Assembly (NCBI RefSeq): GCF_001954275.1
Contig: NZ_MBEU01000068.1
Coordinates: 124,001 to 188,000, forward strand
From: Mycobacterium sp. IS-836
GTDB taxonomy: Bacteria > Actinomycetota > Actinomycetes > Mycobacteriales > Mycobacteriaceae
DNA length: 64,000 nucleotides
Direction of reading: 5' to 3'
The translations under genes and the position numbers were made by a program. The number at the start of each line of letters is the position of its first letter. Positions within the stretch are counted from its first letter, which is position 1. Below, in pieces: positions 26,402 through 35,188 of this stretch. The notes beneath the pieces were generated by a model. The model searched no databases, was not told where the DNA came from, and saw only the letters and a list, made by a program, of their open reading frames with translations.

Positions 26402-27389
26402 GCGGGCACTTCGTAGAATTGGGTCGCCCACTTGCGCAGTGCCATATACCCTTTCGCGTCGACCTTGGAGAGCGGCGGGCGTTCCACGTATTTCTGATAG
26501 CGCCAGATCTGCAGATCGTCGAAGACTGTGGACAGGAACTGTTTTTCGATGACCTCGCGCAGCTTGCCCTGCGGCACGTCGGAGCTGTCGCCGGGGATTC
26601 GGGGCCACCAGATCGAGTAGAAGAGATCGGAGCACCCGTCGTCGACCGGTGTGCAGGTGAAGATCAACCGATGGTTCTGCGCGCCCTCGAAGACGCTGAT
26701 CGCCCCGCCCAGACCGAACAGGTGGCTGTGGAATCGCAGCGCGAGGTCCTCCGGGTCGTCGCTGCTGGCGTCCGGCCAACCCGCGACGAATTGCCATTCG
26801 TGGTCGACGATCTTCCAGTCCAGCACCCGGGGCGTCACGGTGGCGTGGTGGACGTACTCGAAATGGGCGCTGTCGGGGGCGTTCTCCGCCACGATCTGCG
26901 GGTGTACCGGTTCGCGCTCCGCGCGCCGGGAGAACTCCGGATACGCCCGGTAATAGGCCGCCGGGTCGGTCTCGAATTGAGGGAATTTGCGGAAGATGTC
27001 CGGCATCTCCCACTGCGGCTCCTTGCCGTCCGGCTGATGCCAGACGAACACGCAGTCGTACTGCTCCCGCACGGGAAACACCCGCAGCCGCAGCGCGCGG
27101 TTGGGCCGCTCCGGCTGATAGGGGATGTGTCGATTGGTGCCGTCGGGGCCCCAGCGCCACCCATGGAAGGGGCACTGCACGCAGTCGCCCACTACCGTGC
27201 GCCGTGGCCGATGTGCGCGCCCAGGTGTTTGCAGTGCGCCTCCAGGACATGCAGCTCACCCGACTCGTCGCGGTAGGCCACCAGATCCTCGCCGAAATAG
27301 CGCAGCGGCCGCACCTCGCCGATCGGGAATTCGGGCGACCACCCGACCATGAACCACCCGGTTACCTTCCAGGTGAAGGGCACTTTCAC
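26398..27389 (-). pseudogene. Rieske non-heme iron oxygenase (KshA/ring-hydroxylase type), frameshifted
   Basis: Two frames together form one aromatic/steroid ring-hydroxylating oxygenase large subunit. The first (start GTG 27389 with GGGAGG upstream, through about 27200) gives WFMVGW and EAHCKHLGAHIGHG. The second (27192 to 26398) gives GDCVQCPFHGWRW and the mononuclear-iron segment APDSAHFEYVHH. One missing base at about 27195-27205 (HGG-T-V-V expected) breaks the frame exactly between the CxH and CxxH halves of the Rieske cluster. It is either a recent pseudogene or a sequencing error in a G/C run. It heads the isochorismatase-like/FadD operon under operator E. Confidence 0.82.
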
Positions 27390-27413
27390 GCGGGTGCCTC
27401 CCGTGAGCGTTGA

Positions 27414-27432
27414 TACTAAGTCCGTTACAGTA
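27414..27432. promoter_or_regulatory. Operator site E of the shared 19-bp motif
   Basis: TACTAAGTCCGTTACAGTA has a perfect right half and a weak left half. It lies in the 83-base gap between the Rieske oxygenase start and the SnoaL-like gene; TACAGT at 27426-27431 can serve as a -10 for the rightward operon. Confidence 0.55.
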
Positions 27433-27472
27433 TAGATTTCAGCAGTTCGGTCGGTGCGCGGCAAGGAGCGAA

Positions 27473-27922
27473 ATGACGACAGCGGCTGACGAGCTCGAAG
27501 CGATCCGGCAACTCAAGGCGCGCTACTGCAGATTTCTGGACGCCAAAGACGCCGAGGGCTGGCGCGGCGTGTTCACCACCGACGTGGTGGTGCACCTGGA
27601 TATGGCGGTCTCCACCGGTGGGGCCGACCCCCAGACGGCGCCGCCACTCGAGGGTGTGGACAACTTCGTCCCGATGGTGCTGGGCGGGCTCGAGAACGCG
27701 GCCACCATGCACCACTGCCACACCCCGGAGATCACCCTCACCTCGGGCACCACCGCGACGGGCATCTGGGCGATGGAAGATTGGATCGTCTTCGGCGATG
27801 GCCACGAATTGCACGGGGCCGGCCACTACCGCGAGACGTACGAGAAGCGGGACGGCAACTGGCTGATCAAGACGCTGCATCTGACCCGAACCATCCTGAA
27901 GCTCAGTGATGGCGGTGGCTAA
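27473..27922 (+). CDS. SnoaL-like/NTF2-fold protein
   Basis: A 149-residue NTF2-fold protein of the SnoaL_4/ring-hydroxylating-dioxygenase-beta-like group. ELEAIRQLKARYCRFLDAKDAEGWRGVFTTDVVVHLD is the typical helix-strand opening, and HHCHTPEITLTSG and YRETYEKRDGNWLIKTLHLTR form the cone-shaped pocket. AAGGAG lies 5 bases before the ATG. It could be an isomerase, dehydratase or hydrolase of a cyclic intermediate, or a companion of the divergent Rieske oxygenase. It is the first of four overlapping genes. Confidence 0.83.
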   Translation: MTTAADELEAIRQLKARYCRFLDAKDAEGWRGVFTTDVVVHLDMAVSTGGADPQTAPPLEGVDNFVPMVLGGLENAATMHHCHTPEITLTSGTTATGIWAMEDWIVFGDGHELHGAGHYRETYEKRDGNWLIKTLHLTRTILKLSDGGG

Positions 27923-29036
27923 GGCATTGAGCGGTTTGGGCCTCGCAGCCCGCGAGCTGGGCATGGTGCTGCCGCGTACGGTGTCGGGTCTCAACGAGTC
28001 GACGGGCTGGGTCCCGGTGTCGCGGCGCGGCGTGCGTCAGTTCGGCGAGGTCATGCTGGACGAGCTGGTGCTGAGTGGCTTCTCGCTGCTGGGCGGGGTG
28101 CCCGGTCCGCTGCGGTCGCTAAGTTCGTGCTCCGCGGCGGCCGAGGAGCTGTCGGAGCTGGGCATCGACCATGCGCACGCCGATCCAAAACCGTTGCGGG
28201 TGACGTCGTTACGGCGGCGGCGGATCGCGGGACTGGCGTACGAGCGGATGATGTTCGAGCACGATCCGGCGCTGCCGCGGTCGCTGGAAGCCGAGGGTCT
28301 GGGTGGCCCGGCGCGCGCGGTGGTGCATGTGTGTCGGCATCGCGACGGTCCGAGGCCGTGGCTGGTATGGGTGCACGGCGCCGGCCAAGGCGGCACGGAA
28401 GACCTGTTGTTGTCTCGAATCGGCCGGATCCATCACGGGCTGGGGTTCAACGTCGCGATGCCGGTGCAGCCCGGCCACGGCTGCCGACGCCGCGAATGGC
28501 CCGCTTACCCGGACATGGATCCGCTGGGCAACGTCGCAGGCATGATGCGCGCGGTCTCGGAGGTGCGCGCGGTGGTGCGATGGGCGCAGCCGCAGGCCAC
28601 CGCCGTTGTGGTGGCAGGGATTTCGATGGGCACCCCGGTTGCCGCGCTGGTTTCGCATCTGGAGAGGCAGATCGACGCGGTCGCGCTGTATACACCGATC
28701 CTGGGCCTCAACGCGATGATCGCGCGACACCTGGTGCGGTGGGGTCCGTCGCGTAACGGGTTCCGGGAGCTATTGGGGTCCCCCGAGATCGCGCAGCTGA
28801 CCTCGGTGATCGACCCGCTCGCGGCCGACCCCGCCCCGCCCCCGCACCGCCGGCTCATCGTCGGGGCGTGGCACGACCGAATGGCGATGCGCGAGCCCGC
28901 GATTGCGCTGCAGGAACGCTGGGGCGGGCAGCTGCACTGGTACGACGGCGGCCATGTCGGCCACGTGTTCTCCCGACGCGTGCAGCGGGTGACCGAGCGA
29001 TTCCTGCGCGGGGTCGTCGACGAGGCCGCCGGCTGA
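27909..29036 (+). CDS. Alpha/beta hydrolase
   Basis: A 375-residue alpha/beta-hydrolase. The nucleophile elbow is GISMG in VVVAGISMGTPVAAL, an oxyanion-type segment is WVHGAGQGG, and the terminal histidine is in GGHVGHVFSRR. About 120 residues before the core form an N-terminal cap. The start is ATG 27909, or the GTG just before it, overlapping the SnoaL stop region. It is likely an ester, lactone or C-C bond hydrolase for a ring-cleavage product; the close neighbours are two SnoaL-like proteins and a flavin/F420 oxidoreductase. Confidence 0.86.
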   Translation: MAVAKALSGLGLAARELGMVLPRTVSGLNESTGWVPVSRRGVRQFGEVMLDELVLSGFSLLGGVPGPLRSLSSCSAAAEELSELGIDHAHADPKPLRVTSLRRRRIAGLAYERMMFEHDPALPRSLEAEGLGGPARAVVHVCRHRDGPRPWLVWVHGAGQGGTEDLLLSRIGRIHHGLGFNVAMPVQPGHGCRRREWPAYPDMDPLGNVAGMMRAVSEVRAVVRWAQPQATAVVVAGISMGTPVAALVSHLERQIDAVALYTPILGLNAMIARHLVRWGPSRNGFRELLGSPEIAQLTSVIDPLAADPAPPPHRRLIVGAWHDRMAMREPAIALQERWGGQLHWYDGGHVGHVFSRRVQRVTERFLRGVVDEAAG

Positions 29037-29416
29037 TGGCGGCCGTTCGGACCGCGCGCGAAGTGGTCGAACTCTACAACCTCGTGGTCTGGAACGAACG
29101 CGACCTGACGCTGGCCGAGGAGTTGTTCGCCGACAACGTGATTCGACACGAGGTGGGGGAGGCGCACACCCTGACCCGGGAGCAGGCCGTCAATCGCGTC
29201 AAGGACCTCTGGGAGTTGTTCGACAGCTTGCGCTTCGATTTGAACATCGTTGTTGCCGGCGACGACGGTGAGCACGTCGCGATCGTCTACGACTCGACGA
29301 TGACCACCAAGGACGGGACCGGTACCGACGTCGCCAGCATCGAGGTGTTCCGCGTCGTCGACGGCAAGATCATCGAGGTCTGGAATTGCGGCTACAAGCA
29401 AGGGGTTTGGAATTGA
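29036..29416 (+). CDS. SnoaL-like polyketide cyclase/ester cyclase family protein
   Basis: A 126-residue NTF2-fold protein. VVELYNLVVWNERDLTLAEELFADNVIRHEVG, followed later by FDSLRFDLNIVVAGDDGEHVAIVYDSTM and IIEVWNCGYKQGVWN, is characteristic of SnoaL-type cyclases/hydratases. The ATG overlaps the hydrolase stop (TGATG). A catalytic aspartate/histidine pair is plausible in the pocket but cannot be assigned. It is the second SnoaL-type protein of this operon and only distantly like the first. Confidence 0.83.
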   Translation: MAAVRTAREVVELYNLVVWNERDLTLAEELFADNVIRHEVGEAHTLTREQAVNRVKDLWELFDSLRFDLNIVVAGDDGEHVAIVYDSTMTTKDGTGTDVASIEVFRVVDGKIIEVWNCGYKQGVWN

Positions 29417-30456
29417 GCGATCGTGCGCTGGACGAATTGGGCTACTACCTGCTGGCCGGGGCCGGGGGCGAGGGACCAGCGACCTTGATGGACGAGGCGC
29501 GCCGCGGCGAGGAGCTGGGCTTCGGCACCGCGTTCATCTCCGAGCGCTGGAACGTCAAGGAGGCCTCGTCGCTCGTCGGGGCCGCGTGCGCGGTGACCAA
29601 CCGGATGCAGATCGCCACGGCCGCAACCAATCACAACACCCGTCATCCGCTGATCACCGGATCGTGGGCCACCACCATGCACCGCCTTTCCCGCGGGCGA
29701 TTCACCCTGGGCATCGGCCGCGGCATCGCCGCAATCTACGGAGCGTTCGGCATTCCCGCGGTCACGACCGCACAGATGGAGGATTGGGCCCGGGTCATGC
29801 GCCGGCTCTGGCATGGCGAGGTGATCTTCAACCACGACGGCCCGATGGGCAAGTACCCGATCCTGTTTCTGGATCCGGACTTCGACGAAGACATTCGCCT
29901 CGCGTTGGTGGCCTTTGGGCCTCAGACGCTCGCGCTCGGCGGCCGGGTTTTCGACGACGTCATCCTGCACACCTACTTCACCCCGGAGACGTTGCAGCGC
30001 TGCGTCAAAACGGTGAAGTCGGCGGCGGAAAAGGCCGGCCGCGATCCCGACAGCGTCCGGGTGTGGTCGTGCTTTGCGACGGTCGGTGACCACCTTCCCG
30101 AGCAGTTGCGGCTGAAGAAGACCGTCGCGCGCCTGGCCACCTATCTGCAGGGCTACGGCGACCTATTGGTGCAGACCAATAAGTGGGACCCCGCTGTGCT
30201 GCAACGCTTTCGGGAAGACGCGGTGGTGACGTCGATCGCGGGCGGGATCGATCACAAGGCCACACCAGAGCAGATCGAGCACATCGCCACGCTGATACCC
30301 GACGAATGGCTGGAACCGTCGGCCACCGGATCTGCGGACCAGTGTGTGGACCGCATCCGTAACGAATTCGACTACGGGGCCGACGCGGTGATCCTGCACG
30401 GGGCGACGCCCGACGAGCTCGAGCCCGTCGTCGCGGCGTATTGCCTCACGGCATGA
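29413..30456 (+). CDS. LLM-class (F420/flavin-dependent) oxidoreductase
   Basis: A 347-residue luciferase-like monooxygenase-family barrel: ELGFGTAFISERWNVKEASSLVGAACAVTNRMQI and GRFTLGIGRGIAAIYGAFGIP are the family segments. In mycobacteria this class commonly uses F420, though FMN cannot be ruled out. The start is probably the TTG at 29413 overlapping the previous stop (TTGA); no ATG fits as well. Its last 11 bases overlap the convergent carboxyltransferase gene. Confidence 0.86.
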   Translation: MSDRALDELGYYLLAGAGGEGPATLMDEARRGEELGFGTAFISERWNVKEASSLVGAACAVTNRMQIATAATNHNTRHPLITGSWATTMHRLSRGRFTLGIGRGIAAIYGAFGIPAVTTAQMEDWARVMRRLWHGEVIFNHDGPMGKYPILFLDPDFDEDIRLALVAFGPQTLALGGRVFDDVILHTYFTPETLQRCVKTVKSAAEKAGRDPDSVRVWSCFATVGDHLPEQLRLKKTVARLATYLQGYGDLLVQTNKWDPAVLQRFREDAVVTSIAGGIDHKATPEQIEHIATLIPDEWLEPSATGSADQCVDRIRNEFDYGADAVILHGATPDELEPVVAAYCLTA

Positions 30457-31942
30457 TGACGGTTCGGGTCACGGGTTCGGCGGCGGCCTGCCGGCTGGAC
30501 AGGCCGCGCAGCAGGGCTGCGAGCAACGCGTCACGGGTCTCGCGGGGGTCGATGAGTTCGTCGAATCCCATACCCTCGGCCGACCGGTACGACGCCTGCA
30601 GCTCGGCGTTGCGCAGTTTTTCCGACAGGTCCTCGCCGGCGTGCGACGCCCTGCTCAGCGCCGCCGCGCTCATGGCGCCCATCGTCGCGCCGGGGTAGGC
30701 GAAGGTCGCGACCTGGTGGTCGAACCCCAGCAGCGACATCACCATCGAACCGAACCCGTAGGCCTTGCGCAGCGTGAGGTGCAGCTTCAACGTGGTGGCC
30801 GCCGTCTGCGCGGCGAACATTCGGGCCCCGGCGCGCAGCACGCCGCTGCGCTCGGACCGACTGCCGGGCAGCATCCCGGGGTTGTCGGCGAGGAAGACGA
30901 TCGGCAGGTGGAACGAGTCGGCCACCATGATGAAGTGCGCCGCCTTGTCCGCGGCGGCGGCGTCGATGGAGCCGGCCAGCACCTGGGGCTGGTTGGCCAC
31001 CACCGCTACCGGATGGCCGCCGAGATGGGCCAGCGCGCAGATGATCGCCTTGCCGTAGTGCGGCTGGACCTCGAACCAGTCCGGCCGGTCGAAGATCACG
31101 TCGAGCACGGCACGCATGTCGTAGACCCGTCGGTTGTCGCGGGAGACGATGTCGAGCAGCTCCGGTGTCCGCCGCGGCTCGCTGGTCTGGCCGGCGGTCA
31201 GCGACGGCGGGTAGGACCAGGCGCTTGGCGGGAAGTACGACAGGTAGCGACGGATGTCGTCGAGCACGGCTTCGTCGTCCTCGGCGACGTTGTGGATCAC
31301 CCCGCTGGGCAAAGCGACGTCGGGTCCGCCGAGGTCCTCCTTCGAGATGTCTTCTCCGGTGGACTCTTTGACGACCGGGGGCCCGGCGGTGAAGATCGCG
31401 CCCTGGGCGCTCATGATTCGGAAGTCGCACACCGGGGCCACCAACGCGCCATGGCCGGCCGAGGGGCCGAGGACGGCGGCGACGGTCGGCACACGACCCG
31501 AGCACTGCGCCTGGGCCAGCAGGTCGGTCGGGCTGCGGCCGTAGTGCCCACCGGTGGGACGAAAGCCCGCGCCCTCGAGCAGCATCACCAGCGGAATTTT
31601 GTCGCGCAGCGCCAGTTCCGCAATGCGGTATCGCTTGGAGTTGCCTCCGGGTCCGATGCTGCCGGCCATCGTGGTGAAGTCCTCGGCGCCCAGCATCACC
31701 GGCGAGCCATTGATCGCACCGGAGCCCACGACGAGCCCGTCGGCCGCGACCTCACCGCCGACGAGGGTACCGAGCTCGCGGAACGTGCCGGGGTCGAGCA
31801 GGTGCTCGATCCGCGCGCGGGCGTCGAGCTTGCCCTTGCCGCGGTGCTTGTCGAGGCGCTCCGGGCCGCCCATGGCCAACGTGCGCTGGCGCCGACGGTC
31901 GAGATCCTCGAGCGTCTCGTCCCAGTCCTGGGCTTTCGTCAT
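30446..31942 (-). CDS. Acyl-CoA carboxylase beta subunit (carboxyltransferase)
   Basis: A 498-residue carboxyltransferase of the PccB/AccD type: GHYGRSPTDLLAQAQCSGRVP and AGHGALVAPVCDFRIM in the N-terminal half and FLADNPGMLPGSRSERSGVLRAGA in the C-terminal half form the two crotonase-like subdomains that bind acyl-CoA and biotin. It is slightly shorter than PccB (about 530). No biotin-carboxylase alpha subunit lies in the window, so it must borrow one, or act in reverse or as an acyl-CoA decarboxylase-type partner (inference). AGGA precedes the ATG; it is divergent from the next LLM gene across operator F. Confidence 0.87.
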   Translation of the reverse strand: MTKAQDWDETLEDLDRRRQRTLAMGGPERLDKHRGKGKLDARARIEHLLDPGTFRELGTLVGGEVAADGLVVGSGAINGSPVMLGAEDFTTMAGSIGPGGNSKRYRIAELALRDKIPLVMLLEGAGFRPTGGHYGRSPTDLLAQAQCSGRVPTVAAVLGPSAGHGALVAPVCDFRIMSAQGAIFTAGPPVVKESTGEDISKEDLGGPDVALPSGVIHNVAEDDEAVLDDIRRYLSYFPPSAWSYPPSLTAGQTSEPRRTPELLDIVSRDNRRVYDMRAVLDVIFDRPDWFEVQPHYGKAIICALAHLGGHPVAVVANQPQVLAGSIDAAAADKAAHFIMVADSFHLPIVFLADNPGMLPGSRSERSGVLRAGARMFAAQTAATTLKLHLTLRKAYGFGSMVMSLLGFDHQVATFAYPGATMGAMSAAALSRASHAGEDLSEKLRNAELQASYRSAEGMGFDELIDPRETRDALLAALLRGLSSRQAAAEPVTRTVIMP

Positions 31943-31998
31943 GCTTCTGTCCTACCTCGTGCGGCTGCGATCGCCTAGTTGGAACTTGCAGGGTCACA

Positions 31999-32017
31999 TA
32001 CTGGATTGCTTACTGTA
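31999..32017. promoter_or_regulatory. Operator site F of the shared 19-bp motif
   Basis: TACTGGATTGCTTACTGTA fits TACNGTA-N5-TACNGTA with one mismatch. TACTGT at 32011-32016 is also a good -10, only 12 bases before the LLM ATG at 32029, so that transcript may be nearly leaderless. Confidence 0.55.
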
Positions 32018-32028
32018 AAGTTACCCGC

Positions 32029-33051
32029 ATGGCTGACGCCCCCCGCCTCAAGATCGACGGGGGCATCCCCAACCGACTCGCCGGGGCGGCCGAGGCGGCC
32101 GCCGCCCTCGAACAGCAGGGGTATGACGGGGGCTGGACCGCCGAAACCAGTCATGACCCGTTCCTGCCGCTATTACTCGCCGCCGAACACACGTCGCGCC
32201 TCGAGCTCGGCACCAACATCGCGGTGGCGTTCGCGCGCAATCCGATGATCGTCGCCAACATCGGTTGGGACCTGCAGGCGTATTCGGAAGGCCGATTCAT
32301 CCTCGGGCTGGGCACCCAGATCCAGCCCCACATCGAGAAGCGGTTCAGCATGCCGTGGAGCCACCCGGCGCGCCGAATGCGCGAATTCGTCGCCGCTCTG
32401 CGCGCGATCTGGTTGGCATGGAAGGACGGCACCAAACTCCGCTTCGAGGGCGACTTCTACACCCACAAGATCATGACCCCGATGTTCACCCCTGAGCCGC
32501 AGCCACATCCGGCGCCGAAGGTGTTCCTCGCCGCCGTCGGCGAGACCATGACCGAAATGTGCGGTGAGGTCGCCGACGGCCACCTCGGTCACCCGATGGT
32601 CTCGAAGCGCTACCTCGACGAGGTGACGCTGCCGGCGCTGCGCCGCGGCATGCAGCGCTCAGGCCGCGACCGCAGTCGCTTCGAGGTGTCCTCCGAGGTG
32701 ATGGTGGCGACCGGCGACAACGACGCCGAGCTGGAGGCCGCCACCGCCGCTGCCCGCAAACAGATCGCCTTTTACGGATCGACGCCGGCGTATCGGACGG
32801 TCCTCGACCTGCACGGCTGGGGCGAGCTGCACGCCGAGCTGCACCGCCTGTCCCTTGCGGGGGAGTGGGACACGATGGGCTCGCTCATCGACGACGAAAT
32901 GCTGGCCGCTTTCGCGGTCGTGGGGCCGGTCGACACCGTCGGCGCGGCGCTGAAAAGCCGTTGCGAGGGCGCCGTCGACCGGGTCCTGCCGATCTTCCCG
33001 ACCGCTTCGCAGTCCTGTATCACCGCCGCACTGAAGGAGTTTCGCGAGTGA
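32029..33051 (+). CDS. LLM-class (F420/flavin-dependent) oxidoreductase
   Basis: A 340-residue luciferase-like barrel protein: GYDGGWTAETSHDPFLPLLLAAEHTSRLELGTNIAVAFARNP, SEGRFILGLGTQIQPHIEKRF and AVGETMTEMCGEVADG match the mycobacterial F420-dependent LLM group annotated as TIGR03617-like. It leads an operon with a P450 and two SDRs, so it may reduce or oxygenate the same scaffold. Its GTGA overlap with the P450 indicates coupled translation. Confidence 0.87.
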   Translation: MADAPRLKIDGGIPNRLAGAAEAAAALEQQGYDGGWTAETSHDPFLPLLLAAEHTSRLELGTNIAVAFARNPMIVANIGWDLQAYSEGRFILGLGTQIQPHIEKRFSMPWSHPARRMREFVAALRAIWLAWKDGTKLRFEGDFYTHKIMTPMFTPEPQPHPAPKVFLAAVGETMTEMCGEVADGHLGHPMVSKRYLDEVTLPALRRGMQRSGRDRSRFEVSSEVMVATGDNDAELEAATAAARKQIAFYGSTPAYRTVLDLHGWGELHAELHRLSLAGEWDTMGSLIDDEMLAAFAVVGPVDTVGAALKSRCEGAVDRVLPIFPTASQSCITAALKEFRE

Positions 33052-34283
33052 GCACGCCGACGATGGATGACGCCGCCAAGCTGTTGACGGATCCGCTGGC
33101 GTATACCGACGAGCCGCGGCTGCACGCGGCATTGACACACCTGCGGGCCAACGCCCCGGTGTCGTGGGTCGACGTGCCTCACTACCGGCCGTTCTGGGCC
33201 ATCACCAAACACGCCGACATCATGGACATCGAGCGCGAGAACATGCTGTTCACCAACTGGCCGCGCCCGGTCCTGACCACCGCGGAAGGCGACGAGATGC
33301 AGGCCGCCGCGGGCGTGCGCACGCTGATCCATTTGGACGACCCGCAGCACCGGGTGGTACGCGCGATCGGCTCCGACTGGTTTCGCCCAAAGGCCATGCG
33401 AGCGCTCAAGGTTCGCGTCGACGAGCTGGCCAAGATCTACGTCGACAAGATGATGGCCGCGGGCCCCGAGTGCGACTTCGTTCAGCAAGTGGCGGTCAAT
33501 TACCCGCTCTACGTGATCATGTCGCTGCTGGGGCTGCCGGAGGCCGACTTTCCCCGGATGCTCAAGTTGACGCAGGAGCTGTTCGGCAGCGACGACTCCG
33601 AGTTCAAGCGCGGCAGCACCAACGAGGACCAGCTGCCGGCGTTGATGGATATGTTCCAGTACTTCAACGGTGTGACGGCGGCACGCCGCGAGCACCCGAC
33701 CGAGGATCTCGCGTCGGCGATCGCCAATGCCCGCGTCGACGGCGCGCCGCTGTCGGACATCGACACCGTGTCGTATTACCTCATCGTCGCCACCGCGGGG
33801 CACGACACCACCAGCGCCACCATCTCCGGGGGCATGCAGGCACTCATCGAGAACCCGGACCAGCGTGAGCGCCTGCGCGACAACCTCGACTTGATGCCGC
33901 TGGCCACCGAGGAGATGATCCGCTGGGTCACCCCGGTCAAGGAGTTCATGCGCACCGCCGCCGAGGACACCGTCGTACGCGGGGTGCCCATTGCCGCCGG
34001 GGAGTCCGTGCTGCTGTCGTACGTGTCGGCGAATCGCGACGAGGATGTCTTCGACGATCCTTTCCGCTTCGACGTCGGGCGCGACCCCAACAAGCACCTG
34101 GCATTCGGCTACGGCGTGCACTTCTGCATGGGCGCCGCCCTGGCCCGCATGGAGGTCAACAGCTTCTTCTCCGAGCTGTTGCCCAGGCTCAAATCCATTG
34201 AGCTGACCGGTGATCCGGAGCTCGTCGCGACGACCTTCGTCGGCGGCCTCAAGCATCTGCCGGTGCGCTACTCGTTGGCCTGA
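33048..34283 (+). CDS. Cytochrome P450
   Basis: A 411-residue P450 not closely related to the other two here. The I-helix is ATAGHDTTSAT (D253-T254), ExxR is E289/R292, and the heme loop is FGYGVHFCMG with ligand C360. The N-terminal VDVPHYRPFWAITKHADIMDIE resembles bacterial P450s of lipid and steroid metabolism. The start is a GTG overlapping the LLM stop. Redox partners are not encoded next to it. Confidence 0.92.
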   Translation: MSTPTMDDAAKLLTDPLAYTDEPRLHAALTHLRANAPVSWVDVPHYRPFWAITKHADIMDIERENMLFTNWPRPVLTTAEGDEMQAAAGVRTLIHLDDPQHRVVRAIGSDWFRPKAMRALKVRVDELAKIYVDKMMAAGPECDFVQQVAVNYPLYVIMSLLGLPEADFPRMLKLTQELFGSDDSEFKRGSTNEDQLPALMDMFQYFNGVTAARREHPTEDLASAIANARVDGAPLSDIDTVSYYLIVATAGHDTTSATISGGMQALIENPDQRERLRDNLDLMPLATEEMIRWVTPVKEFMRTAAEDTVVRGVPIAAGESVLLSYVSANRDEDVFDDPFRFDVGRDPNKHLAFGYGVHFCMGAALARMEVNSFFSELLPRLKSIELTGDPELVATTFVGGLKHLPVRYSLA

Positions 34284-34351
34284 ATCGGGGCGCGGCCGCT
34301 GAGCGGTCCGCTTAGATCGCGCTCGCTAGACTCCCCGTGGAGGACCAGGCA

Positions 34352-35188
34352 ATGGCGCGCAAGACGATTCTCATCACCGGTGCCAGCGACGGCATCGGTG
34401 CCGCGGCGGCCCGTCGGCTGCACAGCGGCGGCGACAACGTGGTGGTGGTGGGGCGGTCGGAAACCAAGACCGCCGCGGTGGCTACCGAATTGGACGCCGA
34501 CTATTTCGTGGCCGACTTTTGCGACCTGTCCCAGGTTCGGGCGCTCGCGGACAAGATTCGTTCCCAATACCCGCGCATCGACGTGTTGGCTAACAACGCC
34601 GGCGGCATGTTCACCAAGGCCCACGGCACGGCCGACGGTAACGAGACGACTTTGCAGGTCAACTATCTGGCGCCGTTTCTGCTCACCACGCAATTGATGG
34701 AGGTGCTCGTCGAGTCGCGTGCCACCGTCATCAACACGACGAGCTCGTCCCACAGACTGCTTCCACGGGTCAGGATCTCCGATCTGGAGAGCACGGCAGG
34801 ACGCCGACCCAGCGTCGCGTATGCCTTGAGCAAACTCGCAATTGTGTTGTTCACCATGGAGTTACATCGGCGATACCACGCCAGCGGGCTATCGGCCGCG
34901 ACGTTTCACCCCGGCTTCGTCAACTCGAATTTCGGCGATGCATCGGGATCGCGGTTTCTCACGTTCATGAAGTACCGCGTCCCGATCAGCGCCCGATTCA
35001 CGGTCACCGCGGACCAGGGAGCCGACCAGCTGGTCTGGTTCGCGTCTAGCAGGCCCGGCGTCGATTGGACGTCGGGCGCGTACTACGCGAAGCACAAGAT
35101 CGCCAAGCCCAACCGCGCGGCTCATGACCCCGAGCTTGCGCGCGAGCTGTGGGATCGCACCGCCGCGAAACTGGGCTGCGCACAATGA
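34352..35188 (+). CDS. Short-chain dehydrogenase (retinol dehydrogenase-like)
   Basis: A 278-residue SDR with TGASDGIGAAAARRL near the N-terminus, NNAGGMF and the active-site YALSK. The long C-terminal region (RFTVTADQGADQLVWFASS, then GAYYAKHKIAKPN) matches retinol-dehydrogenase/WW-domain-oxidoreductase-like SDRs. The start is the ATG at 34352 with GGAGG 8 bases upstream, preferred to the GTG at 34337. It is 68 bases after the P450 and overlaps the next SDR by ATGA. Confidence 0.88.
   Translation: MARKTILITGASDGIGAAAARRLHSGGDNVVVVGRSETKTAAVATELDADYFVADFCDLSQVRALADKIRSQYPRIDVLANNAGGMFTKAHGTADGNETTLQVNYLAPFLLTTQLMEVLVESRATVINTTSSSHRLLPRVRISDLESTAGRRPSVAYALSKLAIVLFTMELHRRYHASGLSAATFHPGFVNSNFGDASGSRFLTFMKYRVPISARFTVTADQGADQLVWFASSRPGVDWTSGAYYAKHKIAKPNRAAHDPELARELWDRTAAKLGCAQ

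Noticed and set aside
32772..34256. A 494-codon open frame on the minus strand
   Set aside because: It is antisense to the P450 and LLM genes; composition and lack of motifs mark it as a shadow.
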